Below are positions 19,669 through 28,456 of a DNA stretch of 64,000 bases, piece after piece; positions within the stretch are counted from its first letter, which is position 1; every line of letters starts with the position of its first letter. The stretch spans positions 4,464,001 to 4,528,000 of the forward strand of contig NC_020514.1 of the NCBI RefSeq assembly GCF_000347635.1, read 5' to 3'. The stretch is from Paraglaciecola psychrophila 170. GTDB taxonomy: Bacteria; Pseudomonadota; Gammaproteobacteria; Enterobacterales; Alteromonadaceae. Under the pieces are notes generated by a model that saw only the letters and a list, made by a program, of their open reading frames with translations, had not been told where the DNA came from and searched no databases. A program made the position numbers and the translations under genes.

Positions 19669-20409
19669 TTAAAAAGCGTAGAGTAATCCAAAAAAACCAT
19701 TAACCGCAACGCTTCCGTCCGCAATTGGACTATTTTTCACATCACTAGGTAGAGACTGCCAACGTAAATTTGCCACCATATTCCATTGCTTGTTTATTTG
19801 ATAATATCCGCCCAACGTGACCCCTAGCGGAAGCACACTGCCAGCTTCGTATTGAAAGTAAACAGAATTGTTTTGCTCGTCTGCATCCACACCAAAATAA
19901 TAATCAGCATAATCAGCAGACAAATATTCCAATTCTGCTCCAAGGTTAATCATCCACTTACGTTTTGGGTGAGTAAAGAGGGTTCTTTGCAACCCAACAA
20001 CTGCGCGCTGCCCTTGATGCTTATTAGAGATATCTGTTACCAAAGAAACAGATATAGTCGCAAAATCGAGGGGGTGACTATAGTTAACACCCAACATAAA
20101 CGAAAAATCACGGTCTTTTATACCCTACAGCCTATCGCTATCGTTAGTATCAAGCTCATTAGGTGGCAAGTTTACACTCAATGCAATGGACGGCTCTCCC
20201 CGCTCAAATCCACTGAGTTTGTAAGCCAAAGAGGGACCACGCCAACTAAACCTTTTCCCTTCGTAAGTGATGATGGGTAATACCTTTATTTCTGTATCTG
20301 TTCCTAGGTATGGGTTAAAAGGAAAAATAGTCGCTATTCCAGCAGACCATTGAGTCAATAAAATCGGGCTGAACAATAGGCTAAAACTAAGTAGAGCTAA
20401 ATATTTCAT
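19669..20409 (-). pseudogene. MipA/OmpV family outer-membrane protein, one in-frame nonsense codon
   Basis: The two halves lie in the same frame and are separated only by a TAG at 20125-20127 (before GIKDRDFSFMLGV). Read through, the product is 246 aa, a normal size for MipA/OmpV. It has a signal peptide from the ATG at 20409 (CGGAA about 7 nt upstream), FNPYLGTDTEI near the N-terminus, beta-strand alternation, and an aromatic C-terminus (LLYAF) expected of outer-membrane barrels. MipA-like proteins act as scaffolds for murein synthesis or in antibiotic tolerance. With no second lesion visible, the break looks recent, or is a base-call error. Confidence 0.8.
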
Positions 20410-20719
20410 TAATATTCCGGATAATAAAAAATACATAATTCATATCAAATAATACCCTTTAATCAAAGATCACTTAAACACAGCAGCAAACTTTATTATT
20501 CCAATTTACCTTTGTTAATCGATGTTGCTTTCATCCCCAAAGATTTTGTTACCTAACCTGAACTCGAGTTAAGGCGTGCCGCGTTCTTAAAAACAATTTA
20601 ATAAAACAGTACGTTAGGACGTAAAAATGATTTGCTAAAATATTGAATGCATCCAGTGCTGATATTATTGTGTTTATCGAGGCGAGCTTGTGAAGGAATA
20701 GCCAGCTATTGAGAGCAAG

Positions 20720-20746
20720 TGTACGAGCATATTAAAGTTTGAAACT
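20720..20746 (-). repeat. 27-bp inverted repeat, copy A (left flank of accessory island)
   Basis: The sequence is exactly the reverse complement of 28893-28919. The match includes TTTCAAACTTTAATATGCTC read on the minus strand. Beyond it, AAACCCGC occurs at a similar offset on one side and CGAGTTCAGGTTA on the other in both places, so the copies belong to a longer degenerate intergenic repeat. Confidence 0.85.
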
Positions 20747-20760
20747 CGCACAACTAAATA

Positions 20761-20782
20761 AAACCCGCTGTCCGACGGGTTT
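20761..20782 (-). terminator. Hairpin with AAACCCG/CGGGTTT stem, terminator-like
   Basis: Perfect 7-bp arms enclose an 8-nt loop. On the minus strand the stem is followed by TTATTT. It would insulate mipA from transcription entering from the island side. Confidence 0.5.
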
Positions 20783-21047
20783 GTGCCAATTGCCGACATA
20801 AGGTTCTAGTCTAGAAAAGGCTTAAAACGACCTAAAGCGGTCGTAAGAGAATTCGAACTATCAGATTATATTGAGCGCAAAATCATCATACGATTAATCA
20901 AATGTGACTGACGGCAATGAGCGAAAAACAGACAAACAAGTTAATCATCTTAAGGACGGCAATTCCGACATTACTGACATTAGTAGGATTGAGCTATTTC
21001 CAATTACATCACAAATAATTTAACTTTGTTCTGAAAATCCTCAAGTC

Positions 21048-21110
21048 AGCCTCCGAGTTCATGTTCAGCTATGCTGAAGGTGCTCAAACCATCACAAACG
21101 GGAGGCTGTT
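21048..21110 (+). promoter_or_regulatory. IS110 leader hairpin sequestering the transposase ribosome site
   Basis: CAGCCTCC (about 21048-21055) pairs perfectly with GGAGGCTG just before the ATG at 21111. The GGAGG ribosome site is therefore inside the stem. A nested TCAGC-tat-GCTGA stem lies between them. Such hidden ribosome sites limit transposase translation from external transcripts in several IS families. Confidence 0.55.
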
Positions 21111-22122
21111 ATGTCATTTTACTCGGGCATTGACTTACATTCAAACAATCACGTCGTGGTTGTTATTGATGAAGAGGATAATAAAGTTGTGGATAAGCGT
21201 ATCGACAACAATTTACACACCACACTTGAAGTACTTGCCCCTTAAAAGGGAGAAGATAAAAGCGGTGGCTGTTGAATCTACTTTTAACTGGTATTGGTTA
21301 GTGGATGGCCTAATGGAACATGGTTATCAAGTGGAGCTGGTCAACACGGCGGCCGTCAAACAATACGACGGTTTAAAGTACAGTGGTGACCATCAGGATG
21401 CCTTTCACCTTGCGCATTTGATGCGATTAGGGATATTGCCTACGGGTCATATTTATCCACCTGAATATCGACAAGTACGGGACTTATTGCGACGTAGGCG
21501 TCAATTGGTGAAACATGCATCCAGCCATATGATAAGCATTCAAAATCAAATTTGGCGCTCGTTAGGGTATCGGGTCAACTGTGTCGATATTCGTAAAAAG
21601 ACCTTCACGTTACCTTTCGAGCCTGATAGTTTTTTATATTTTTCAGCCAAAAGTAATCTCATCATGCTCAAAGAATTGGACAAACAGATTGCCATCATTG
21701 AACAACAAACACTGGAAGCGGTTGAACTTAAAGATGAATTTAAACTGCTCACAACGGTGACCGGTATTGGCCCTATTTTAGGCTTAACCATTATGTTGGA
21801 AACAGAGGATATCAACCGATTTTCAGCCGCAGGCAACTACGCCTCTTATTGTCGTTGCGTTAACAGTGTGCGTGAAAGTAACGGCAAGAAGAAAGGCACA
21901 GGTAACCGTAAAGCAGGCAATAAATACCTGTCATGGGCCTTTTCCGAGGCTGCCCATTTTCTAGTGCGGTTTGATGCCAAAGCCAAACGCTTTTACGAGC
22001 GTAAAAAACAAAAGCGCAATGGTATTGTTGCCATTAGAGCTGTCGCCCATAAAATCGCCAGAGCGGTATTTCACATGTTAAAGAATAAACAGGCCTTTGA
22101 TATCGAACGCGCCTTTAGTTAG
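21111..22122 (+). pseudogene. IS110-family transposase, frameshifted near codon 43
   Basis: The native start is the ATG at 21111 in frame 3, giving SGIDLHSNNHVVVVIDEED, the DEDD-type RuvC-like N-terminus with the first Asp. That frame stops at a TAA at 21243, while the family sequence continues in frame 1 (KAVAVESTFNWYWLVDGL, then KYSGDHQDAFHLAHLM) to 22122. One base is in excess around GCCCCTTAAAAGG (21237-21249). The C-terminal Tnp_20 part is intact: TVTGIGPILGL and the Ser-bearing region KAGNKYLSWAFSEAA. A 353-aa open frame exists but begins upstream with an unrelated N-terminus, so active enzyme is unlikely without frameshifting. Confidence 0.85.
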
Positions 22123-22169
22123 TTTCCCGGTGTCATTCAGCCAGCAATCGGGGTTGGATATTAAACCAG

Positions 22170-22440
22170 TGTTATTCTGAATGGAGGGTGATATCGGACT
22201 TTATTTTGTTCGCCCGCATGTTAAGCCAAGTAGGGTCTGGAAGGTGAAAGCCTAGCCACCACCTCTGTGCGTATATCGCATTGGATAACATGGGGAACTG
22301 ACGTTTTTGTGGCGCACAATGTGCGTGGGAAATTGGCCTTAACAGGCCAAGGACTAGAGCCAGATGGGTGACCGTTGCGGATAAATTATCCAGCACAACC
22401 AATAGAAAAACATATTAGCGAATAAAAACCGGAGCACGCT
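22170..22440 (+). ncRNA. Candidate IS110/IS1111-type bridge (seek) RNA region
   Basis: The non-coding stretch after the transposase is rich in stems: GCGCAC-aat-GTGCGT at 22312-22326 and TTGGCC-ttaaca-GGCCAA at 22333-22350, with further G/C-rich pairing upstream. IS1111-group members of the IS110 family carry their guide RNA downstream of the transposase. Its presence here is inferred from position and structure. Exact ends, guide loops and the right end of the IS were not resolved. Confidence 0.35.
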
Positions 22441-22777
22441 GTAAGGAAACACAAACTTAAATGTTTGCTAAAAAGCGATCCGACTTTTATCGCACTGTTG
22501 ACAACGGCTGACTTATGGGTGACCCCGATAGTTTTGAATGAGTCGCGCACCGTCCATGGGTCATTGGGTGAATTTAATTTTTTTAGCAATAAAAGGGTAT
22601 TTAGTGAATTTTTGGTTAAATGAATTAGGTGGTGGATTGGCGTTAGTTTAACGCTACCGCGCGTTGTTACAAAAATGATGTTTTAGGACATCATTTTATA
22701 TAGTTGACATGTTTGTTCCTATTAATGCTGGATAGTTCTAATTTACGAGAGCCTACCCAACATTAATTAGGGGTAAA
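22441..22777. other. Non-coding stretch between IS110 3' region and unknown two-gene unit
   Basis: No convincing gene. It contains GTGACCCCGATAG near 22518, a phrase that recurs at the ends of RAYT-type remnants elsewhere in the window, so another element scar may be present. The right end of IS110 probably falls in or just before this stretch. Confidence 0.35.
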
Positions 22778-23929
22778 TTAACCTTTATTCATCCGTTCCA
22801 GTTGGCGTATCTTTCTATTAATCTCTGGAAGTTGTTCTGTTAGATATTTTTTCCTTGCAATAAGTCTTGATACGCATGGAGTTTTATTAATGTAGGTTTC
22901 TTTCCAGTTGTCTGGAAATAAATTGCTAGTTAAAATATCGTTGTATTGATCGAATGTTGTCGAAAGTAATTCCTGATAATGTATATCTCCTATCTTAGAT
23001 ATATCTTTATCGTCAAGTTCGCCTAAGTTTTTTTCAGCTCGATATTCGTTAACTTTTTTGTAAAAAGACTCCGCTCGGTCTGATATTTCTAAAAAATCTG
23101 CATTACTGACAACAGTCTTCGGATCTAAACCATTTAGGAAATCTTTAAAGTCATTGGTAAACATTAGAAATGCATTTAGAGCTGACAAGTCTTTTCGTTG
23201 AAGTCCATATTCTACCATAGCCAGTGACTGTAAAATGTGTTCTTTGGCTTCCTTATTATCACTTCCTTCTGAGTATGCAAATCTAGCATTATTCAATTCG
23301 TCCATAACCAACTGACTTAAACCTACAGATACGTTTCCTTGCACTACTAGTTGTTGAGCAGCTTTGCTGCGAACTTCGCTACTAACCTCATCGGATTGAA
23401 CTAAAACCAATAAAGCCAACAGGTCGTCATCATTGGCAAATTGAATTAAAGATTCCTTATCAATTTCTTTATAAGGCTCCAGATATTCATCGTTTAAGCG
23501 AAAAAGCTGTATACCTTCATTGGTATCTGAGACATATGCATAACCTCTAGAAAGCATCCATTCTTTCTTTAGTTTTTTTGCGTATAAATAGTCTTCTTGG
23601 GATAAATCTTCGGCTGCAACACACCAATTTTCTTCATAGCTGTACTGCTTTGATTCAATACTCTCTCCTTTTCTCAAGGTTTCAGCATACAAGTCATTTG
23701 CCTTGTTTTTAAGAGCTTGTATTTGTTTATCTATCTTGGTGTCTGATGATAGAATAGGTCTTACTAAATTTACTTGTTGTTTTTGTACAACAGGTTCGGA
23801 TTTGGATTTGTTAATGTCGGCATGTATTTCAGGATAATTATCCTTTGATATTATGAAAAAATAGATGCCAATTAATGTTATAAAAAGTAGTATTACGACG
23901 ACTACTTTTAAATTAACTTTTCTTTCCAT
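22778..23929 (-). CDS. Unrecognised membrane-anchored protein
   Basis: A 383-aa protein of unknown family. A single N-terminal transmembrane helix (about residues 8-29, VVVVILLFITLIGIYFFII) after a short Lys/Arg-rich cytosolic tail predicts a type II anchor with a large extracytoplasmic domain. That domain is charged and mostly helical, with Cys in EENWCVAAEDLS and TPCVSRLI. The ATG at 23929 is chosen because GGAGG lies about 9 nt upstream. It is directly downstream of the frameshifted small Cys-rich exported protein gene and probably cotranscribed. No catalytic motif was recognised. Confidence 0.7.
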   Translation of the reverse strand: MERKVNLKVVVVILLFITLIGIYFFIISKDNYPEIHADINKSKSEPVVQKQQVNLVRPILSSDTKIDKQIQALKNKANDLYAETLRKGESIESKQYSYEENWCVAAEDLSQEDYLYAKKLKKEWMLSRGYAYVSDTNEGIQLFRLNDEYLEPYKEIDKESLIQFANDDDLLALLVLVQSDEVSSEVRSKAAQQLVVQGNVSVGLSQLVMDELNNARFAYSEGSDNKEAKEHILQSLAMVEYGLQRKDLSALNAFLMFTNDFKDFLNGLDPKTVVSNADFLEISDRAESFYKKVNEYRAEKNLGELDDKDISKIGDIHYQELLSTTFDQYNDILTSNLFPDNWKETYINKTPCVSRLIARKKYLTEQLPEINRKIRQLERMNKG

Positions 23930-23944
23930 TTGTTTCGCCTCCAA

Positions 23945-24497
23945 TTAATTACAGTTATCACGTATAGTGGCATCTCTATTTGCAACACATCGAGCTACTC
24001 CAGCATCTCTGTTTGCTTTTTCCTGATTGTAGCATTTTAGATAATTATCAGAACCTTCGCTTGCTGTAAAAAAACGGCGCGTTTGCGGATTCATCTTTCT
24101 GATTTTCATCATTACATTCTGTAGATATTGTTGTGGCAAATGTCTGAAGCTCTCTAGCGACACAACTAGAGTGCGTGGCAACCGCTGATCGGGTTCCTTT
24201 CTCGCAGACTTCTTCTTTATCAATCTCAGGTACAGGTGTGTGTGGTGTAGGTGATGTAGGTGATGTATTACCACCACCACTACCACCATAAGCACTATAC
24301 CCAAATCCTGGTAGTGAAGAACTAGCGCCAAACCCAGAAGTAGAAGTGCCACTTACAGAAATGACCTCGAGCACTGCTGGAGGATCATTCTGTTGAACAA
24401 ATGCCAATGTGTTTAAGGAAAAAACAACCGATATTATGGCAAGTAAATTTATATTTTTTTCATCGTCTATAATCCATATAGTGCAATTATTATCCAT
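23945..24497 (-). pseudogene. Unrecognised exported Cys-containing protein, frameshifted
   Basis: Two overlapping frames make one coherent product. The first supplies LLAIISVVFSLNTLAF (signal-like) followed by a Gly/Ser/Pro-rich linker and two Cys. The second, from the T7 run on the coding strand (24068-24074), supplies FTASEGSDNYLKCYNQEK and a Cys-terminated tail rich in Arg-Asp-Ala repeats (NRDAGVARC, NRDATIRDNC). Removing one T joins them. The N-terminus also looks disturbed: ATGAAAAAAATATAAATTT at 24463 would read MKKINLLAI if an extra TA were absent. It precedes the 383-aa anchored protein by 15 bp. Family unknown. Confidence 0.5.
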
Positions 24498-24811
24498 ATC
24501 TACTAAAGATTGAATGCTAGCCCCAAGTCCACAATAGCAAAATTTTTATTTCATTTTCATACGCGGTTCAGTCGGGCAATAAAGTATCCAGATAAATTTG
24601 GTATTGTACAAGTAAGAAATTAGCCGATTAAATAGAAACATAATATGTATACCTATTTAATGTTAGCTATAGTGTCTAAGTGAACATCATTTGAGAGCAT
24701 TCCAACGGTAGCAACGAGCTTAAACCAGCCCCACAAACAAGCAGTAAATTTTAGTCAAACTTACCCTGAATCCTAACATGGTTCCTCAAATCTCAATGAC
24801 CGCTTAGTCGG
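24498..24811. other. Flank between unknown unit and IS1182 left end; no gene seen
   Basis: About 310 bp of AT-rich sequence ending in TCGG, immediately before the IS1182 terminal repeat. Promoter sequence for the minus-strand unit probably lies near 24500-24560. Confidence 0.4.
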
Positions 24812-24948
24812 CAGGCTGTGTAAAAACTATTGATCACCTTTTGGTCTAAGTACGTGATGTTTATGATCAATCAGTCTTAGCCACCGATCCAACTTTAAGA
24901 CCGAATTTAGTATCATAAAATGGTAAGCCAAACCAGAGTATATCTAAC

Positions 24949-25343
24949 ATGTCTCACCATATTAAAGGTCAACCAAGACACCAATCGACACTCTTCCCAG
25001 AATCAATAGATGACTTTGTTACCGAAGATAATCCAGTTCGAGTTATCGATATGTTTGTTGACCACCTTGATTTATTAGACTTAGGTTTTGAGACCGTTAA
25101 CCCAAAGCTTACTGGCCGCCCAGGCTATCATCCTTCTACAATGTTAAAACTCTGCATCTATGGTTACTTAAAGCGCATTCAGTCATCTCGCAGGTTGGAA
25201 AAGGAAAGTCACCGCAACGTTGAATTAATGTGGTTGCTTGAGCGTTTAAGACCTGACTTTAAAACTATCGCCAACTTTAGAAAAGATAATGGCAAGGGGA
25301 TCAAAAATGTCTGCCGCAAGTTTGTTGAGTTATGTCGTCAGCT
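24949..25343 (+). pseudogene. IS1182 transposase, N-terminal fragment
   Basis: About 132 residues of the DUF772-type transposase N-terminus: LFPESIDDFVTEDNPVRVID, GRPGYHPSTMLKLCIYGYLK, then TIANFRKDNGKGIKNVCRKF and ELCRQL. Family resemblance ends abruptly at about 25343; the following codons are the reverse complement of a RAYT 3' flank. It carries no DDE catalytic residues. It pairs with the C-terminal fragment at 28.0-28.5 kb. Confidence 0.85.
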
Positions 25344-25377
25344 CAGAAATATCGGGGTCAGAACAACGTTAAACGAA

Positions 25378-25545
25378 TTAACTTTTACGCCAGCCCGGTT
25401 TTCTGACGGGAGGTAAGGCATGTAATCTTCTACCTGTTAGTGATGCCAGTTCATTTTTAAACCTTTCATTACCTAAAGCCATACCTGACTTAGTAGCCGC
25501 TCTAATATCTTCTAATAATTTACCTTCAACTGACATTGATCAGAG
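25378..25545 (-). pseudogene. REP-associated tyrosine transposase (RAYT), C-terminal scrap
   Basis: On the minus strand, SVEGKLLEDIRAATKSGMAL and NERFKNELASLTGRRL lead to a PGWRKS stop. This matches the C-terminus of the RAYT pseudogene at 59.1-59.2 kb almost residue for residue. The following bases (TTCTGACCCCGATA) also match that element's 3' flank. The HUH and Tyr active-site regions are absent. It marks the left junction of the material inside the IS1182 shell. Confidence 0.75.
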
Positions 25546-25784
25546 TAAATCGAAAAATTTCTATTAAATTGCTCTGCAGCCCTTTATTTTCAAGGTTTGA
25601 AATTTTACGGCTAATAAAATAGCAAAAAAATTAAAATCGATTTTTTCTTATTTACAATACATTTTGAAAATCAGTGCCCGTTTCTATTGAGCTACAGCTA
25701 AATCAAAATTATCAATAACTGTCTGCTCAACGTCAGCTCTATTACACTAAATAACGCGATCAAATAAAGTGAGTTTAACTCCCC

Positions 25785-27182
25785 TTATTCAAAGAACGCC
25801 TCCATAGAAGGTAAGTCTTCAATTTCTTTATTTATCTCTTCAGCTGCTTCCTTGATAATCTCGATACATAATTCGATGTGGTTGACTTCTAAGGCAGATA
25901 AACCTTGTTCTAGTGCTTTATCCTTTGCTATATCTATTTTACTGAGTACCGTTTTAATCATTTGACTCATGAGCAATTGCATACGAGGTAATGATATTTC
26001 AAACTCATCAGCAAAGTCGGCTAGCATATAGGCTGAAATAGGTGAGTTAAAGTTACCCGCGTTTCCAGTATTGTACTCTCCAATTGACATCGCATAATGT
26101 TGTGGAATAACGTTTTCTTTAGCACGTGTACCGTCAACTTGGGAGTTTTGTACTTCTCTGATGATGGCCTCTATATTCACTAGGTCATAAAAAGGTGTTA
26201 GTTCTAAGCCTTTTTTACCTACAAAAAAGCTGATGTTTTTACCATGTGCATCATAGTTACGTACTAAAATATTGAACGTCATCCAACGAACAAGTTGGGC
26301 CTGATAAGCTTCAGAATTAGTCGTTTCAACTGCAAATAATTTGGGGAACGAAACACCATCGCGGATATATATGCCATCGCCTTCATCACCATATTGGCGT
26401 TCATATTTATATGACGGAGGAAGGTTAGTCGCTTGGCAACCATCAATAACATGTCGGCGTAATACACGAGAGTTATCAGGCACAACACGCCTGTCGAAAC
26501 GTTCAATCACAAAAGCTCGTACGCCACCATAGGTGCGTACTTCAACAGGAGGAACGTTAATTCCAGCCTCATCAGCTAGTAACATGGTAAAAAGTTCATT
26601 CACAGCGATAAAAGGCGCTTTGCCTGTTTCGAACTTAACAATTTTGTTAGAACATAATTCGCCTTCGCCAAAACCTAACTTGCCATCGACTTCAAGAAAA
26701 TTAAGTTTATCTTGAACACCGGCAACCGATAAACGAGTTCTACCGTCCCAATAGGTGATGGATTCCCCCACAGCTTTAAAGCGAGTCAGTTTTTCATCTA
26801 ATTCGTCTGTCGTTACTTCTCGGAAAGTCGTTTCTTTCGCATCACTGCCTTCCCCTCTGAAAGAGAGTGCACCAGAGGTTTCCTCCCCAATTATTTTTAT
26901 TAAGCCAAACGTATTATTTTTAGAAATAGTGGTATTACTGGTAATTTCTTCCAGACCTTTACCTTCAGGTAATAAGTTTTGTAAATAGTTTCTAACGGCT
27001 CGATGATCAAAGTTACCATCTAATGGCAGATAAGGGGAAACTGCAAAGCCTTCTTCAACCCATGAGGACTCATAAGTTAATGAAATTTCAGTATCAGAGC
27101 CTACTGGAATACTGATCGTGGCGATTTTCTTATGATGACTTAGGAATACATACAAATTATTTACATTAGTACCACTGGTCAT
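25785..27182 (-). CDS. hipA: HipA-type serine/threonine kinase toxin
   Basis: A 465-aa full-length HipA kinase. HipA toxins phosphorylate targets such as glutamyl-tRNA synthetase and induce dormancy. It has the couple_hipA N-domain (LPEGKGLEEI), the autophosphorylation/P-loop segment LSVAGVQDKL with Ser152, the catalytic loop NYDAHGKN with Asp311 and Asn316, and a DxxN metal site in PFYDLVN. All active residues appear intact. The ATG at 27182 is preferred (CGGAG upstream); it overlaps the hipB end by 17 bp, so translation is coupled. The upstream TTG at 27248 lies deep within hipB and is unlikely. Confidence 0.93.
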   Translation of the reverse strand: MTSGTNVNNLYVFLSHHKKIATISIPVGSDTEISLTYESSWVEEGFAVSPYLPLDGNFDHRAVRNYLQNLLPEGKGLEEITSNTTISKNNTFGLIKIIGEETSGALSFRGEGSDAKETTFREVTTDELDEKLTRFKAVGESITYWDGRTRLSVAGVQDKLNFLEVDGKLGFGEGELCSNKIVKFETGKAPFIAVNELFTMLLADEAGINVPPVEVRTYGGVRAFVIERFDRRVVPDNSRVLRRHVIDGCQATNLPPSYKYERQYGDEGDGIYIRDGVSFPKLFAVETTNSEAYQAQLVRWMTFNILVRNYDAHGKNISFFVGKKGLELTPFYDLVNIEAIIREVQNSQVDGTRAKENVIPQHYAMSIGEYNTGNAGNFNSPISAYMLADFADEFEISLPRMQLLMSQMIKTVLSKIDIAKDKALEQGLSALEVNHIELCIEIIKEAAEEINKEIEDLPSMEAFFE

Positions 27183-27483
27183 CACTTGCTCCGGTAGTAT
27201 TGTTATTTTTTGTGTGTTCATCAGAGATAATACTGAATGACAAACCAAGATACTCCATCACTTTTAATATATTGGCGAGTTTAACGTTGGTATCACCCTT
27301 TTCAATTTTGATCAGAGTAGGTTTTGAGAGTGAAAGTGCTTCAGACACGTCAACCAATGTAAGCTTCATGCCTGTGCGCTTAGCTGTAATCGCTTCAGCT
27401 AACTGCTCAGGTGAAAAGCTTTTTGTTAAATCTGGCATAGTGGTACTTTTAACCACTCTACCTAACGTTTGCTTTATTGACAT
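27166..27483 (-). CDS. hipB: HipB-type XRE-family antitoxin and repressor
   Basis: A 105-aa protein with a Cro/C1 helix-turn-helix from about residue 40 to 80 (LTLVDVSEALSLSKPTLIKI, then EKGDTNVKLANILKVMEYLG) and a flexible C-tail ending QWY. HipB proteins neutralise HipA and repress the operon as dimers. It is first in the operon and overlaps hipA. Four AAGTNAA-type palindromes with exact 50-bp spacing lie immediately upstream; the nearest ends 11 bp before the ATG. Confidence 0.92.
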   Translation of the reverse strand: MSIKQTLGRVVKSTTMPDLTKSFSPEQLAEAITAKRTGMKLTLVDVSEALSLSKPTLIKIEKGDTNVKLANILKVMEYLGLSFSIISDEHTKNNNTTGASDDQWY

Positions 27484-27491
27484 ACAACACC

Positions 27492-27667
27492 ATAAGTTAA
27501 CTTTAATTTACTTTTAAATATAAGTTAATAAAAAACCCATCAAAAGTCAATAATAGTTTACTTTTGGGATGGTTATGCTTATTTAACCACTATAAGTAAA
27601 TTATAATTAACTTTTGATTGGTTCGTTCATTGAAACAAATCTAAAGTCAACCATAGTTGACTTTAGG
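27492..27667. promoter_or_regulatory. Four phased hipBA operators O1-O4
   Basis: Four inverted repeats of the form AAGTNAA-N6-TTNACTT are centred at 27503.5, 27553.5, 27603.5 and 27653.5, so the spacing is exactly 50 bp. O4 (27641-27666) has 11-bp perfect arms (CTAAAGTCAAC). O2 (27541-27566) has CAAAAGT arms. O1 and O3 are weaker. E. coli hipBA also has four operators, but with a different consensus. They presumably bind HipB dimers cooperatively and cover the promoter. Confidence 0.88.
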
Positions 27668-27678
27668 CTACTTCATAT

Positions 27679-27900
27679 CTATTCCTTAACTGTAAAATTG
27701 GTCATCGGAAGAATTAATTTCGCTACTTTTTCATGAGCCTCTTTTCTCTCTTGCTTGTATTCATACTTGTTATAAATTCTCACAATATTTGAAGCGTGGT
27801 GATTTACACATTTCTCAGCAACTTCTTCTCGAATTCCTAGGCTTACCATCAGAGTAAGGCATGTACGGCGTAAATTATGTACCACAAACTCACTCCGGCT
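27679..27900 (-). pseudogene. Tyrosine recombinase (phage-type integrase), C-terminal scrap
   Basis: About 70 residues of an integrase catalytic C-terminus: VHNLRRTCLTLMVSLGIREE carries the HxxR signature, and the nucleophile Tyr is in IVRIYNKYEY, followed by the usual QERKEAHEKVAKLI tail. The His-to-His/Trp box position (CVNHHASN) is also visible. A stop codon lies upstream in frame, and the N-terminal core-binding domain is absent. It sits between the hipBA operators and the right IS1182 fragment. Confidence 0.8.
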
Positions 27901-27997
27901 TGATCAAGAATATTTTTGGCGGGCTGTTTTTTGCTTATTACTCTTCCAAATAAATCGGCAAACGTGCCACAAACTGATACAGTTTGGCTCAGAAAAA

Positions 27998-28456
27998 AAA
28001 GGCATATTCAACAAATCATTATTTAAATACGATAAAGACCAAGACCTTTATATTTGCCCAGCGGGCGAGAAATTACCGTACCAACGTGACGTGACCGAAA
28101 GAGGCCTTGAGCAAAAGGTATACGTTAATTTTTACGCTTGCCGTGATTGTAGTGTTAGAGATAAATGCACGAAGTCATTAAAAGAGCCAAGGAAAATGAG
28201 ACGTTGGGTTCACGAACATGAGATAGACGCGATGCAGCAGCGGCTCGACGATAATCCAGAGATATCGGTTGTGAGAAGACAAACCGTGGAGCATCCGTTG
28301 GGTACTATCAAAATGTGGATGGGCACGACACACTTTTTAATGAAGCGTAGAAAGAATGTCAGTATCGAGATGAACCTGCATGTGCTGGCTTATAACCTGA
28401 AGAGAATGATGACAATAATGGGGACAGCTGGTTTGATGGAGGCCATCAGGCAATAA
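27998..28456 (+). pseudogene. IS1182 transposase, C-terminal fragment
   Basis: The open frame resumes around 27998 with KGIFNKSLFKYDKDQDLYIC (a zinc-ribbon-like Cys set), continues through YACRDCSVRDKCTKS, and ends VEHPLGTIKMWMGTTHFLMK. That last stretch contains the final catalytic Glu region of this DDE group. The listed ATG at 28091 is internal. It matches the end of the same transposase whose N-terminus lies at 24.9-25.3 kb. Confidence 0.85.

Larger units (their letters stand above)
20410..21060. other. Intergenic region before IS110, contains terminator and repeat copy A
   Basis: About 650 bp without a gene. It contains the 27-bp repeat copy at 20720-20746, a hairpin at 20761-20782 and, near 20560, the sequence CTCGAGTTCAGGTTA (minus orientation), which recurs beside the second repeat copy at 28.98 kb. 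The left end of the IS110 element lies somewhere after about 20900. Confidence 0.45.

Noticed and set aside
21061..21110. ORF start upstream of IS110 as the transposase N-terminus
   Set aside because: The peptide from 21061 to 21240 does not match IS110 proteins; the conserved GIDLH N-terminus is in another frame from 21111.
24212..24352. Val/His-rich frame (MALLLLGLALVL and onward) as a separate protein
   Set aside because: It is the alternate frame of the Gly/Ser/Pro-rich linker of the frameshifted exported protein. Only its last part, after the T7 run, is real coding sequence.
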